NCBI GenBank assembly: GCA_027943245.1
Contig: JANDJZ010000279.1
Span: 1-64,000, forward strand
DNA length: 64,000 nt
Direction: 5' to 3'
DNA from: Acanthamoeba sp. SK_2022b
Taxonomy: Eukaryota; Discosea; Longamoebia; Acanthamoebidae
Under the pieces are notes generated by a model. The model saw only the letters and a list, made by a program, of their open reading frames with translations, was not told where the DNA came from and ran no database searches. This document shows, piece by piece, positions 19,644 to 29,339 of this stretch. The translations under genes were made by a program, and so were the position numbers. Each line of letters opens with the position of its first letter. Positions within the stretch are counted from its first letter, which is position 1.

Positions 19644-21422
19644 TCATTCCGCCGCCGCTTTCTGCCTTCCCAGCTTGCGGTACAGCGTGCTGCGCGAAAC
19701 GCCGAGCGCCTTCGCCGCCCGGCTGAGGTTGCCGCCCGCCCTGCCGATCGCCGCCTGCAGATCCTCCAGGCCGGTATCGTCGTTCTCCTGGCGCGGCGCC
19801 AGCACCGCGATGGACTGCGGCAGATCGTCCAGAGTGAGCACCGCATGATCGTCCGCCAGCGCCAGCAACACCTTGAGCGTACTCAACAGCTGCCGCACGT
19901 TGCCGGGCCACGGGTAGCGCGCCAGCATCGCCAGCGCCTCCGGCAGCAGGCGAATGTCGCGCCGCTCGCCGCCCAGCTCTCGCCACAGCTGCAAAATGAA
20001 GGCTTCCAGCTGCGCCCGCTCTCTGAGTGGCGGAATGCGCAGGCTGTATTCCTGGATGCGGTACAGCAAATCCTCGCGAAATGCCCCCGCCTGTACCTGC
20101 CGATGCAGATCGTGGTGCGTGGCGCAGACCAGCGCGAAATCGACCGGATAAGCGCTGCGGCTGCCGAGCGGCGTGACCGTTTTTTCCTGTAACACCCGCA
20201 GCAGCCGCGTCTGCAGGCCCGCCGGCATGTCGCCGATTTCATCGAGGAACAGCACGCCGCCGTCCGCCTCGCGGATCTTGCCGATATAGCCTTTCGGGTT
20301 GGCGCCGGTAAACGCCCCCGGGGCATAGCCGAACAGCTCGGACTCGATCAGCGGCTCAGGCAGCGCCGCGCAGTTGATCGCCACGAAGTTGCCGTTGCGC
20401 CAGCGGCTCTCTTGAAACAGACGTCGGCTGAAGTGCTCCTTGCCGCAGCCGGTTTCGCCGGTCACGCACAGGGAAAGACCGGCATTGAGAATGCGCAGCG
20501 CCTTCTGATGCTGTTCGTCATGCCTTTCCGCCGGCGGCGGAACCGAACGCAGGGCGTTGACGCGGCGCTGCGGCGCCTCGAGCAGCGAATAATAATGCCG
20601 TTGATTGCCGGCCAGCGTCTGGTGCGGTGCGCCGGAGGGCTGTCGCAGCAGATCGGGGAACAGCTGGGCGAACTCAACCGAGCCGAATGCGGCCGGTGAA
20701 AGCTGGAACTCCAGCATCGCCAGCCGATTGGCGGCGACCAGCACTTCGTCGTGAAACACCAGCAGCAGCTCCTGCGCGCTGCCCAAGCTACCGGCGTCGG
20801 CGTGCAGGCGCAGCGTCCAGTGACGATCGGCGATCGCGCTTCTGACCCAGCGGTGTTCGATATGTCGCACCGCCTGCATGATCAGGCGCTGTGCATCGCG
20901 ATACGGCCGCTGCGCGGGGGCGGAAAGATCCAATATCCCGGCAATGTGGCCATCCGGCCGGTAGATCGGCGCGGCGGTGCAGTTCAATCCGGCATTTTGG
21001 TTGAGGTAATGCTGGTCGCCGCGCACTTCGCAGAACGCGCCCAGCGCCAGCGCGGTGCCGATGGCGTTGGTGCCCCGCTCCGCTTCTCCCCACGGGTTGC
21101 CCGGCGCCAGCGCAAAGCGCGATGCCTTATGCAGAAAATCGGTATTGCCGCGGGTTTCCAGCACCAGCCCGTCGGCGTCGGCAATGACCACAATGGCGGG
21201 CTGGCGCGTAATTTGCGCGCCCAGCTGCTCGATCAGCGGCTGCACCCGTTGCGGCACCCAGTCGTTGCGGCTGCGCCGCTCTTCGAGCAACCCGGCTTTG
21301 ATGAACGAGATGTGCTGATCGGCGCGCGCCAGGCCGTAGCCCCGGCTGCGCAGCCAGGATTCCGCCAGCGGATGGGTCAACAAACTGGCGCCCTCAGTGG
21401 GCAAGCGGTCGTCAGGCAACAT
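19644..21422 (-). CDS. AcoR-like sigma-54-dependent activator
   Basis: A 592-residue enhancer-binding protein. A GAF-type sensor region covers about 60-200. The AAA+ domain has Walker A GETGCGKE (about 322-329), the sigma-54 contact loop GAFTGA (about 369-374) and Walker B GGVLFLDEIGD. A C-terminal Fis-type helix-turn-helix (NLSRAAKALGVSRSTLYRKL) completes it. AcoR relatives respond to acetoin, alcohols or aldehydes. The neighbour on the other strand is an aldehyde dehydrogenase with a sigma-54 promoter, a convincing target. I chose ATG at 21422 because it follows GGGGGAG; an extension to 21497 is unlikely. Confidence 0.92.
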   Translation of the reverse strand: MLPDDRLPTEGASLLTHPLAESWLRSRGYGLARADQHISFIKAGLLEERRSRNDWVPQRVQPLIEQLGAQITRQPAIVVIADADGLVLETRGNTDFLHKASRFALAPGNPWGEAERGTNAIGTALALGAFCEVRGDQHYLNQNAGLNCTAAPIYRPDGHIAGILDLSAPAQRPYRDAQRLIMQAVRHIEHRWVRSAIADRHWTLRLHADAGSLGSAQELLLVFHDEVLVAANRLAMLEFQLSPAAFGSVEFAQLFPDLLRQPSGAPHQTLAGNQRHYYSLLEAPQRRVNALRSVPPPAERHDEQHQKALRILNAGLSLCVTGETGCGKEHFSRRLFQESRWRNGNFVAINCAALPEPLIESELFGYAPGAFTGANPKGYIGKIREADGGVLFLDEIGDMPAGLQTRLLRVLQEKTVTPLGSRSAYPVDFALVCATHHDLHRQVQAGAFREDLLYRIQEYSLRIPPLRERAQLEAFILQLWRELGGERRDIRLLPEALAMLARYPWPGNVRQLLSTLKVLLALADDHAVLTLDDLPQSIAVLAPRQENDDTGLEDLQAAIGRAGGNLSRAAKALGVSRSTLYRKLGRQKAAAE

Positions 21423-21443
21423 GCGTTTCTCCCCCGTTCGCGA

Positions 21444-21488
21444 GTGTTGCAAATATGTATCACAGATGTGTATCAGGCGTTGCGACAC
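21444..21488. promoter_or_regulatory. Candidate upstream activator sites for the AcoR-like protein
   Basis: An inverted pair GTGTTGCAA (21444-21452) and TTGCGACAC (21480-21488) flanks a direct repeat of TGTATCA (21456-21462, 21469-21475). The block is 115-160 bases upstream of the sigma-54 promoter, the usual distance for an enhancer, and just upstream of the activator's own start, which suggests autoregulation too. Confidence 0.5.
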
Positions 21489-21602
21489 GGGACACAAAAA
21501 ATCATCGCCGGCGGCGGCACCGCTCGATTCCCTAAGCCATATCCGTTTTTAACACGCTAATAAATAAGCTCTTTTAACGAGCATCTTCGCCATTCATCAA
21601 TC

Positions 21603-21618
21603 TGGCACGGGGCGTGCT
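21603..21618 (+). promoter_or_regulatory. Sigma-54 (-24/-12) promoter of the aldehyde dehydrogenase
   Basis: TGGCACGGGGCGTGCT has the invariant GG (21604-21605) and GC (21616-21617) separated by exactly ten bases and matches the consensus TGGCACG-N4-TTGC closely. Transcription should begin near 21628, giving a leader of about 70 bases. Confidence 0.85.
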
Positions 21619-21697
21619 TCTCCCTGCTGTGGCGGCATGCCGCACTCACAGGCGCAGCGCAATAGCGCCGGTTATCATCTGCAGAGAGGTGCTTCAC

Positions 21698-23218
21698 ATG
21701 AAATATGTCCACCCCGGTTTGCCTGGCTCGCTGGTTTCGTTCCGCAAACGCTATGGCAACTACATTGGCGGCAAATTCGTCGAACCGGTATCCGGCAACT
21801 ACTTCACCAACACCTCGCCGGTGACCGGCCAGCCGATCGCCGAATTCCCGCGTTCCGACGCCAAGGACATCGAGCTGGCGCTCGACGCGGCGCATGCGGC
21901 GGCGGACGCCTGGGGCAAAACCAGCGTGCAGGAGCGCTCCAACGTGCTGCTGGCGATCGCCGATCGCATCGAAGCGCGGCTGGAGATGCTGGCGTTGACC
22001 GAAACCTGGGACAACGGCAAACCGATCCGCGAAACCCTGAATGCCGATCTGCCGCTGGCGGTCGACCATTTCCGCTACTTCGCCGGCTGCCTGCGCGCGC
22101 AGGAAGGCACCGCGGCGGAGATCGACCAAAACACCGTGGCCTACCATATCTATGAGCCGCTGGGCGTAGTCGGCCAGATCATTCCGTGGAACTTCCCGCT
22201 GCTGATGGCCGCCTGGAAACTGGCGCCGGCGCTGGCGGGCGGTAACTGCGTGGTGCTGAAACCGGCGGAACAGACCCCGCTTGGCATCAGCGTGCTGATG
22301 GAAGAGATCGGCGATCTGCTGCCGCCGGGCGTGCTCAACGTGGTGCAAGGCTTCGGCGCCGAGGCCGGCGAAGCGCTGGCGCGCAGCAAACGCATCGAGA
22401 AGATCGCGTTCACCGGCTCCACACCGGTCGGCCGCCATATCCTCGCCTGCGCGGCGGAAAACATCATCCCCAGCACCGTCGAACTGGGCGGCAAATCGCC
22501 GAACATCTATTTTGAAGACATCATGCAGGCGGAGTCGGAGTTTATCGACAAGGCGGTTGAGGGGCTGGTGCTCGGCTTCTTCAACCAGGGCGAGGTCTGC
22601 ACCTGCCCTTCACGCGCATTGATCCAGGAATCCATCTACCCGCAGTTTATGGAGAAAGTGCTCGCGCGCATCGCCACCATCCGCCAAGGCGACCCCTTCG
22701 ACACCGACACCATGCTCGGCGCACAGGCGTCACAGGAGCAATACGATAAGATCCTGTCCTACATCGACATCGCCAAGAATGAAGGCGGCAACATCCTCGC
22801 CGGCGGCAAACGCACGCAGCACGGGGATGAATTGCAAAACGGTTTCTATCTGCAGCCGACGTTGATTGCCGGTAACAACAGCATGCGCTTCTTCCGCGAG
22901 GAGATCTTCGGGCCGGTGATCGGCGTCGCCACCTTTAAAGACGAGGCCGAAGCCCTGGCGCTGGCCAACGACACCGAGTTCGGTCTGGGCGCCGGGCTGT
23001 GGACCCGCGACATCAACCGCGCCTACCGCATGGGCCGCGCGATCAAGGCGGGCCGCGTATGGACCAACTGCTATCACCTGTACCCGGCGCACGCCGCGTT
23101 CGGCGGCTACAAGAACTCCGGTATCGGGCGCGAAACCCACAAGGCGGCGCTGTCGCACTATCAGCAAGTGAAAAACCTGCTGGTCAGCTACGACGCCAAA
23201 CCGCTGGGCCTGTTCTGA
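21698..23218 (+). CDS. Aldehyde dehydrogenase (AcoD/ExaC/AldB type)
   Basis: A 506-residue NAD(P)-dependent aldehyde dehydrogenase that oxidises acetaldehyde or similar short aldehydes. The catalytic residues are N165 in IIPWNFP, E262 in VELGGKSPN and C301 in FNQGEVCTC, a block characteristic of the AldB/ExaC/AcoD branch. ATG at 21698 follows AGAGAGGTG; longer frames back to 21614 run through the sigma-54 promoter. With the divergent AcoR-like activator and the downstream adhP it forms an alcohol/aldehyde oxidation set. A strong terminator follows 15 bases after the stop. Confidence 0.94.
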   Translation: MKYVHPGLPGSLVSFRKRYGNYIGGKFVEPVSGNYFTNTSPVTGQPIAEFPRSDAKDIELALDAAHAAADAWGKTSVQERSNVLLAIADRIEARLEMLALTETWDNGKPIRETLNADLPLAVDHFRYFAGCLRAQEGTAAEIDQNTVAYHIYEPLGVVGQIIPWNFPLLMAAWKLAPALAGGNCVVLKPAEQTPLGISVLMEEIGDLLPPGVLNVVQGFGAEAGEALARSKRIEKIAFTGSTPVGRHILACAAENIIPSTVELGGKSPNIYFEDIMQAESEFIDKAVEGLVLGFFNQGEVCTCPSRALIQESIYPQFMEKVLARIATIRQGDPFDTDTMLGAQASQEQYDKILSYIDIAKNEGGNILAGGKRTQHGDELQNGFYLQPTLIAGNNSMRFFREEIFGPVIGVATFKDEAEALALANDTEFGLGAGLWTRDINRAYRMGRAIKAGRVWTNCYHLYPAHAAFGGYKNSGIGRETHKAALSHYQQVKNLLVSYDAKPLGLF

Positions 23219-23233
23219 TCCGGGCGTAACAAG

Positions 23234-23261
23234 AAGAAGGCCACCCGCAGGTGGCCTTCTT
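23234..23261. terminator. Bidirectional rho-independent terminator
   Basis: Perfect 12-bp stem AAGAAGGCCACC/GGTGGCCTTCTT with a CGCA tetraloop, followed by ATTT on the plus strand and preceded by GTTACG on the minus strand. It separates the convergent aldehyde dehydrogenase and adhP genes. Confidence 0.9.
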
Positions 23262-23285
23262 ATTTGGCATGGTTGATGGCGTGAT

Positions 23286-24302
23286 TTATTTCGCCATGCC
23301 GAGATCGATCACCATGCGACCGCGAATGGTGCCCGCCTTCATCTCGTCGAAGATGGCGTTGATATCGCCCAGTGGCCGTTTGGTCACTTTCGGCGTCACT
23401 TTTCCTTCGGCGGCGAACTGGAACGCCTCTTTCAGATCTTCACGCGTGCCCACCAGCGAGCCCACCACCTGAATGCCGTCCAGCACCAGGCGCGGAATGC
23501 TCAGATCCATGCTCTCCGGCGGCAGCCCCACGGCCACCACTTTACCGCCGGCGCGCACCGCATTCACCGCCGAGTTGAAGGCCGCTTTAGCTACCGCCGT
23601 CACCACCGCCGCGTGAGCGCCGCCGGTTTGCTGCTGAATGATCTCCTCCGCGTTTTGCGTTTTGGAGTTGATGGTCAGATCGGCGCCGATCTGTTTGGCG
23701 AACTCCAGCTGGCCGTCGTTGACGTCGATGGCGATCACCTTGGCGTTAAACACGTTCTTGGCATACTGCAGCGCCAGGTTGCCCAGCCCGCCCAGGCCGT
23801 AGATGGCGATCCACTGCCCCGGCTTGATATCGGAAATCTTCACCGCCTTGTAGGTGGTGACGCCGGCGCAGGTAATGCTGCTGGCGGCGAAAGAATCGAG
23901 CCCGTCCGGCACTTTCACCGCGTAGTCCGCCACCACGATGCACTCTTCCGCCATGCCGCCGTCAACGCTGTAGCCGGCGTTCTTCACCGAACGGCACAGG
24001 GTTTCGTTGCCGCTGACGCAGTATTCGCAATGGCCGCAACCCTGGTAAAACCAGGCGACGCTGGCGCGGTCACCCACTTTTAACGAGGTGACGCCCTCAC
24101 CGACGGCGGAGACCACGCCGATGCCCTCATGCCCCAACGTAATGCCCGGCACCTCGCCGAAATCGCCGTTTTTCACGTGCAAATCGGTGTGGCATACCCC
24201 GCAACACTCCATTTTCAACGCCGCCTCGCCGTGCTTCAGCGGGCGCAGCACTTTATCCTGAATGTCTACGGTATGGTTTTTCGTCACTACGGCAGCTTTC
24301 AT
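23286..24302 (-). CDS. adhP: Zinc-dependent, ethanol-active alcohol dehydrogenase AdhP
   Basis: A 338-residue medium-chain dehydrogenase. The catalytic zinc ligands are in CGVCHTDLH and GHEG, the structural zinc has four Cys in [16 protein letters not shown], and the NAD-binding Rossmann motif is GLGGLG. Length and sequence match enterobacterial AdhP, which interconverts ethanol and acetaldehyde. It converges on the sigma-54-controlled aldehyde dehydrogenase, so the pair could oxidise ethanol to acetate. The ATG has GGAAAAC just upstream. Confidence 0.94.
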   Translation of the reverse strand: MKAAVVTKNHTVDIQDKVLRPLKHGEAALKMECCGVCHTDLHVKNGDFGEVPGITLGHEGIGVVSAVGEGVTSLKVGDRASVAWFYQGCGHCEYCVSGNETLCRSVKNAGYSVDGGMAEECIVVADYAVKVPDGLDSFAASSITCAGVTTYKAVKISDIKPGQWIAIYGLGGLGNLALQYAKNVFNAKVIAIDVNDGQLEFAKQIGADLTINSKTQNAEEIIQQQTGGAHAAVVTAVAKAAFNSAVNAVRAGGKVVAVGLPPESMDLSIPRLVLDGIQVVGSLVGTREDLKEAFQFAAEGKVTPKVTKRPLGDINAIFDEMKAGTIRGRMVIDLGMAK

Positions 24303-24498
24303 GGTGTTTTCCTTAGCAGAATGGGAAGTACAGTTGTTAATGTAGTGACTGTATTCGGTGAGGGCAAGCGCCGCGTGTTTTGTGTAAAAACAAATAATTA
24401 AATATGAATCAGCATGATTATTTCATAAAAAACAATTAACAGACGTCGCGATCCCAGGCGAATGATTTGCCTGTTCGCTGGCGCCACCATGACCTGAT

Positions 24499-25788
24499 TC
24501 AGCCCTTAAATCGATTCACGGGGATTTTCAGATAGTGTTGCCCATCGTCTTCACAGTCAGGCAAAACGCCGCCGCGAATATTGACCTGCAGCGCCATCAG
24601 CATGAGTTCCGGGTGCGGCAGCGTGGCGTCCCGCTGTTTTCTTTGCGCAACGAACCGGGATTTATCCATGTTGACCACCCAGGGATTGTTCTCGCGCTGC
24701 TCTCTCACGGTGCTTTCCCAACGGGCCTCACGCCCCGCCGGGCGGTAATCATGGCCGGTAAACAGGCGGGTATCCGCCGGCAGGCTCAGGATCCGCTGCA
24801 ATGAGTCCCACAAGGCTTCCGCATTGCCGCCAGGAAAGTCGGCCCTTGCGGTACCGCTGTCCGGCATGAAGAACGTATCGTGGATAAACGCCGCATCCGC
24901 AATGTGGTAAGTGACGGACGCCAGCGTGTGCCCGGGAGACAGCAAGACTTCAGCGCGCAGGTTACCGATAAAAAAGACGTCCCCGTCCGCGAACAGCACA
25001 TCCCAGACGGTCTTGGCCGCAGGCAGGTCTTTTAAATTATAGATCTCTTCCCACAGCCCCTGAACGGCGGTAATTTTTTCACCGATACCGGTGAAGGCGC
25101 CGGTTTTCTGCGCCAGCCAGGTGGCAGCCGAAAAATGATCGGCGTGCGGGTGCGTATCCAACACCCAGGCCACTCCCCACCCCCGTTGATGGATAAAATT
25201 CAGAATGTCGTTGGCCTGTTGATGCGAGACCGTGCCCGATCGGCGGTCAAAATCCAGCACCGGGTCGATAATCGCACAGCGGCGCGCCTCGGGATCGGCA
25301 ACCACATACTGCAGGCTGCCGCTTTCCGGCTCATAAAACGCGTGAACTTCCGCCGTGGCCCGCACGGACCGATGCTTGCCATACCAGCTGAGCGCCTTAT
25401 CGGCGTCCGCGCCGTATTCGTCGCATTGGCGGCGAAACTGCGCTTCATCTATCTGACCTTCGCGCAGCGCATACAGCAGGGAAAGGCAGGCAGATCGAGC
25501 CCCGCTTCTGCAGTGCGCCAGGGTCTTCCGGCCTTGCCGCAGCAGAAACTGGAAGGTGTAAACGGTCTCCCAGGTCAGCGTATCGAACGTGTAAGGGAGA
25601 TAGACGTAACGCATCCCCCCTTGTTCAGCCAACGCTTTCTCTTGCTGATGATCAAGATACTCCCCCGGTTCCTCGTCCGGCCGATTGTTGACGATAAGGC
25701 GGTAGCCCTGTTGAGACAGCGACTTGAAATCACTCGCTTCAGGCGCGCCCGAAAAGGAGAGCTGAGGATGGTAAGTGCGGATGCGCAT
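24499..25788 (-). CDS. blh: Bifunctional sulfurtransferase-like/persulfide dioxygenase (Blh type)
   Basis: A 429-residue fusion. Residues 1-110 are a TIGR01244/DUF442 phosphatase-like domain with the loop HC93RSGARS. Residues about 145-390 are a metallo-beta-lactamase-fold persulfide dioxygenase (ETHE1-like) with the metal motif H213PHADH218 and later GHT and GHDYRP. Blh proteins of Agrobacterium and Xylella detoxify sulfide-derived persulfides. I chose ATG at 25788 because AAGGA lies eight bases upstream; an ATG at 25809 overlapping the upstream stop (ATGA) is possible. It follows the TauE/SafE gene in one transcript and faces a divergent sulfide:quinone oxidoreductase. Confidence 0.88.
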   Translation of the reverse strand: MRIRTYHPQLSFSGAPEASDFKSLSQQGYRLIVNNRPDEEPGEYLDHQQEKALAEQGGMRYVYLPYTFDTLTWETVYTFQFLLRQGRKTLAHCRSGARSACLSLLYALREGQIDEAQFRRQCDEYGADADKALSWYGKHRSVRATAEVHAFYEPESGSLQYVVADPEARRCAIIDPVLDFDRRSGTVSHQQANDILNFIHQRGWGVAWVLDTHPHADHFSAATWLAQKTGAFTGIGEKITAVQGLWEEIYNLKDLPAAKTVWDVLFADGDVFFIGNLRAEVLLSPGHTLASVTYHIADAAFIHDTFFMPDSGTARADFPGGNAEALWDSLQRILSLPADTRLFTGHDYRPAGREARWESTVREQRENNPWVVNMDKSRFVAQRKQRDATLPHPELMLMALQVNIRGGVLPDCEDDGQHYLKIPVNRFKG

Positions 25789-25805
25789 GTTTTTTTCCTT
25801 CTGTT

Positions 25806-26591
25806 TCATAGGCTTTTAAATAACATATACAGGGCCAGCGCCAGGAGCATGACGGCATAGAGCACATTGATAATGTCCTCGCGTTTTTTCAGGCGCTCGG
25901 CGAGCGCCACCCCCACCACGCCGCCCAGAACGCCACCGACGATGAGCCAGCACGTAATCGCGATCGAGACCTTTCCCGACATGGCGTAGCTGGCGCTGGT
26001 CGACAGCCCCATGGCCGCCACGACCACCAGTGAGGTTGCCACCGCTTCAACCATCGAGAAGCGGAAAAACCAGACCAGCACCGGCACAACCAAAAATCCG
26101 CCGCCGATGCCCAGAAAGCCCGCCAGCCCGCCCAGGGCCAGCACGCTAGGCCATACGATGGCGGGATGAACGGCAGCATGGGGGGACGGCAAGGGGGGGC
26201 CGGCAAGGCGATTTCTTTTCAGCGTCAATCCGGCGACAACCAGCATCAACAGGGAAAAAGGCAGGGTTAAGTAGTGCCCGTCCGTGATCTTTCCCATCTG
26301 AGATCCCGCCAGAGCGCCCATGACGGCGACCAGCGAAACGACAACCCCGGTCTGCCACCTGACGTTGCCTTTGGCAGCGTGCGCGGCCAGATTGATCAGC
26401 GCGTTAATGGCCACGGACATGGCGCTGGTTCCTATAATCAAATGCGTATCCGGCACTTTCACCATATACAGCAATAACGGCACGCAGACGATTGACCCGC
26501 CGCCGCCGGTCAGGGCCAGGAGGAATCCCACAATTCCCCCGGTGACCACTAACAGCATCACGATATAAAAACTGAAATGGAAAAAATCCAC
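25806..26591 (-). CDS. TauE/SafE-family sulfite/organosulfur exporter
   Basis: A 261-residue inner-membrane protein with about eight hydrophobic helices arranged as two related halves. Each half carries a glycine-rich repeat typical of TauE/SafE: GFLLALTGGGGSIVCVPLLLY near the start and GFLGIGGGFLVVPVL in the middle (shown here as two separate motifs). Members export sulfite, sulfoacetate or related anions. Given the downstream persulfide dioxygenase, which yields sulfite, sulfite export is the natural role. It is the first gene of the minus-strand sulfide operon. Confidence 0.88.
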   Translation of the reverse strand: MDFFHFSFYIVMLLVVTGGIVGFLLALTGGGGSIVCVPLLLYMVKVPDTHLIIGTSAMSVAINALINLAAHAAKGNVRWQTGVVVSLVAVMGALAGSQMGKITDGHYLTLPFSLLMLVVAGLTLKRNRLAGPPLPSPHAAVHPAIVWPSVLALGGLAGFLGIGGGFLVVPVLVWFFRFSMVEAVATSLVVVAAMGLSTSASYAMSGKVSIAITCWLIVGGVLGGVVGVALAERLKKREDIINVLYAVMLLALALYMLFKSL

Positions 26592-26676
26592 TGCACTAAT
26601 CCCTTAATGATGCTCATGCCATTTATTAACGATCAGTTCACTGGCAATGTCAAATAACTTATTTCGATTTGTTATT

Positions 26677-26699
26677 ACATATAGCAAAATGGAATATGT
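26677..26699. promoter_or_regulatory. Possible operator of the divergent sulfide genes
   Basis: ACATAT and ATATGT (6-bp arms, 11-base spacer) lie in the 190-base divergent gap. ArsR-type sulfide sensors such as BigR/SqrR bind AT-rich dyads of this general kind. No regulator gene is adjacent, so this is tentative. Confidence 0.3.
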
Positions 26700-26782
26700 G
26701 AATTTTTATATAACCACAAGTTCTATAAATTCGCTTTTAATCTGGCCAGCAACCCCCTACTTTCTTATGAAAGGAGGCCTGC

Positions 26783-28021
26783 ATGAAACCCGAAAAAATA
26801 AATACCCAGAAAAGCGTCGTTGTTATTGGCGGCGGCTCATCCGGAATAGGTATTGCGGCAAGCATAAGGAAGCGAATTAAAGACATCGATATAACGGTCG
26901 TGGAACCTAACGACTGTCATTATTATCAACCGGCATGGACCCTGGTGGGCGGCGGGCTCTTTGATATCAATAAAACACGGCGTTCCCTGCGCGCTGTCCT
27001 GCCAGCAGGAACCGCATGGGTACAGGATAGCGTTGTCAGGGTCGAGCCCAGTCAAAAATACATCGAGACTCGCCAAGGGCAGAAAATAAACTATGACTTT
27101 CTTATTGTTGCGTGCGGCCTCGTTTTACGCTGGGATAAAATAGAAGGCCTTGAAGACACCCTGGGATTAAACGGCGTCACCTCTAATTATCGCTTTGATC
27201 TTGCCGAATACACTTGGCAACTGGTTCAGGAAATGAAAGGCGGCCAGGCGATATTTTCTCAACCGGCGCTACCCATAAAATGCGCCGGCGCACCGCAAAA
27301 AGCCCTGTATCTTTCATGCGACCACTGGCGCCGCCAAGGCATCCTGAATAATATTAACGTCAATTTCTGCCTTGCGGGCACGGCGATTTTCGGCATTCCG
27401 CAATTTGTCCCCCCGCTGAGCGAGTATTTACAAAAATACCGTGCAAAGGTCAATTTCAATCATCATTTAATTCGTGTTGATGGCCCGAATCGGCAAGCAA
27501 CATTTGCCGTAGAGACAAATGAAGAGGGAAAACGCGAGTTAACCCTGCCCTTCGATATGCTCCACGTGGTGCCGCCTCAATCGGCCCCGGCGTTTATTTC
27601 GCAAAGCGGGCTCGCAGAGGGATCCGGCTGGTGCGATGTGGATAAATTGACGCTGCAGCATAAGCATTGGCCGAATATTTTTGCGGTAGGCGACTGTTGC
27701 TCAACGCCAAACGCCAAAACCCTGGCGGCAGCCCGAAAGCAGGTGGTGGTGGTGGCGGAAAACGTCGCGGCGCTGATTCATGGCGCGCCTCTCACGGCCC
27801 ATTATGATGGCTATGGTTCCTGTCCGTTGACGGTCGAGAAAGGCAAAGTTGTGCTGGCGGAGTTTGGCTATGACGGTAAGTTACTGCCCACGTTTCCCCT
27901 GCTCGACGCAACCCAGCCCAGCCGTCTGGCCTGGTGGCTGAAAGCCTGGTTTTTACCCCGGTTTTATTGGGCGGGCATGCTGCGTGGGGTTGAATGGTTT
28001 GCCGGCAGCAAGCGGCCGTGA
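26783..28021 (+). CDS. sqr: Sulfide:quinone oxidoreductase (SQOR type)
   Basis: A 412-residue FAD enzyme that oxidises sulfide and passes electrons to quinone at the inner membrane. The FAD dinucleotide motif is VVIGGGSSG (13-21). Two cysteines match the redox pair of the mitochondrial SQOR branch: C167 in IKCAGAPQK and C305 in VGDCCSTPNAKT. An amphipathic C-terminal region (LAWWLKAWFLPRFYWAGMLRG) would dock it to the membrane. ATG at 26783 follows AAGGAGG. Divergent from TauE/SafE and the persulfide dioxygenase, it completes a pathway from sulfide through persulfide to sulfite and export. Confidence 0.9.
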   Translation: MKPEKINTQKSVVVIGGGSSGIGIAASIRKRIKDIDITVVEPNDCHYYQPAWTLVGGGLFDINKTRRSLRAVLPAGTAWVQDSVVRVEPSQKYIETRQGQKINYDFLIVACGLVLRWDKIEGLEDTLGLNGVTSNYRFDLAEYTWQLVQEMKGGQAIFSQPALPIKCAGAPQKALYLSCDHWRRQGILNNINVNFCLAGTAIFGIPQFVPPLSEYLQKYRAKVNFNHHLIRVDGPNRQATFAVETNEEGKRELTLPFDMLHVVPPQSAPAFISQSGLAEGSGWCDVDKLTLQHKHWPNIFAVGDCCSTPNAKTLAAARKQVVVVAENVAALIHGAPLTAHYDGYGSCPLTVEKGKVVLAEFGYDGKLLPTFPLLDATQPSRLAWWLKAWFLPRFYWAGMLRGVEWFAGSKRP

Positions 28022-28148
28022 CGCACACTCGGCCCCCCTTACCGCTCTGGCCGCAGCAGACGCTTGACTATTTGGCGAGACAAAGCCACCATCGCTTGCA
28101 GGTCCATCAGGCTGATTGCAAGCCGTTACCACTACCGGTCGATCATCG

Positions 28149-28442
28149 ATGAAAAATGCCCCCGCAGTGACGATCCACTACTGTTCACAATGCAACTGGC
28201 TGCTGCGCGCCGGCTGGATGGCGCAAGAGCTGCTCAATACCTTCGGCGACGATCTCGCCTCCGTCACGCTGATGCCGGGCACCGGCGGGGTCTATCAAAT
28301 CAGCGTCGATGGCGTGATGATTTGGGATCGCAAAATTGACGGCGGCTTCCCCGATGCGGCGCAGCTGAAGCAGCGGCTGCGCGATCACAGCTTCCCCGAT
28401 CGCTCTCTCGGCCACAGCGACGGGAAGAAAGCCAGGCACTGA
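28149..28442 (+). CDS. SelT/SelW/SelH (Rdx) family protein
   Basis: A 97-residue thioredoxin-like protein of the Rdx family, with CSQC in place of the CxxU motif of eukaryotic selenoprotein W, followed by WLLRAGWMAQELL. The GTGGVYQISVDG segment and IWDRKIDGGFPDAAQLKQRLRD complete the family pattern. It is a probable small cytoplasmic redox protein of unknown partner. The start at 28149 gives the normal N-terminus; an upstream in-frame ATG at 28116 adds unrelated residues. Confidence 0.88.
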   Translation: MKNAPAVTIHYCSQCNWLLRAGWMAQELLNTFGDDLASVTLMPGTGGVYQISVDGVMIWDRKIDGGFPDAAQLKQRLRDHSFPDRSLGHSDGKKARH

Positions 28443-28476
28443 ACATCCGGCGGCAAGCACAGCTTCAATTTAACGC

Positions 28477-29127
28477 TTAGCTGGCCGCCATCACGACGCC
28501 ATTCATGGTCATATGCAGCCCAATGGGCAAATAGATCCCTTTGGATCTTACTCGGGCGGCCGTTAACACCAGCGAGATGAGCACCAGGGCTGCCAATGTG
28601 CGCCAATCGGTGTACTGGGTATGCAAAACGGCAAAGATGACAGACACCGTTAACGCGGCCCAAATCACCTTATCGTTAAACCAATACATCAGTGCGTTAA
28701 ACAGACAGCCGCGAAATACGATCTCTTCATAGACGGGGACGACGAAAACCAACAAAGCGGCATTGAGCGCCAAAATCTCGCCGGGCAATGCCACCTGCTC
28801 CGTCACCCAGGTTTCCGTTTTTTCCACGCCCATCAAACGCGGGAAAATAAACTGAATCACCAACAGCGCGAACAGCAGCAGCGCAAAATCGTTGCGTTTA
28901 ACCTCGCCTTTGCCCAATCCTTCTCTACGGCGGAAAAAGAGCAGGTATAACGAAAAGATAGCGACAAATTCCATTCCGTACAGCAACGGCAGCAATAGCC
29001 CTTGTCGCATCAAGGCGGTTCTGTTCTCAATGAACAACGGAATAAATGTAATCAGGAACATCAGCAAAAACATGGAAAAGCAGCCATTAACGGCTCGCGT
29101 TCTCGCGATAAGCGCATTGTCGACCAT
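28477..29127 (-). CDS. CPBP-family intramembrane metalloprotease
   Basis: A 216-residue membrane protein of the CAAX protease/bacteriocin-processing (Abi) family, with about six hydrophobic helices. The active-site motifs are EEIVFRG, the HTQYTDW helix and the final GLHMTMNG. Bacterial members are linked to bacteriocin self-immunity or membrane protein processing; the substrate here is unknown. ATG at 29127 follows AAGGATGG, much better than the longer frame that begins at 29322, whose extra residues look random. It converges on the Rdx gene. Confidence 0.85.
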   Translation of the reverse strand: MVDNALIARTRAVNGCFSMFLLMFLITFIPLFIENRTALMRQGLLLPLLYGMEFVAIFSLYLLFFRRREGLGKGEVKRNDFALLLFALLVIQFIFPRLMGVEKTETWVTEQVALPGEILALNAALLVFVVPVYEEIVFRGCLFNALMYWFNDKVIWAALTVSVIFAVLHTQYTDWRTLAALVLISLVLTAARVRSKGIYLPIGLHMTMNGVVMAAS

Positions 29128-29339
29128 ATAACCATCCTTAGTTTTGAGTAGCGATTGACGAAACGGTAGCAAGGCAAGAGACCGCGGCAGTTTATCCCCA
29201 TGCGATATCATTGTCATGAACCCGTTCGAAGCGAACGTCCATTCGCAAATTTCTCCAAGCCATTGGCACGCGGTTGATTTCGCCCGGGTCTCCTGCGTTA
29301 TACTGAGCGCTCTTTTAGCCACGTAATTAATAAAATTTT

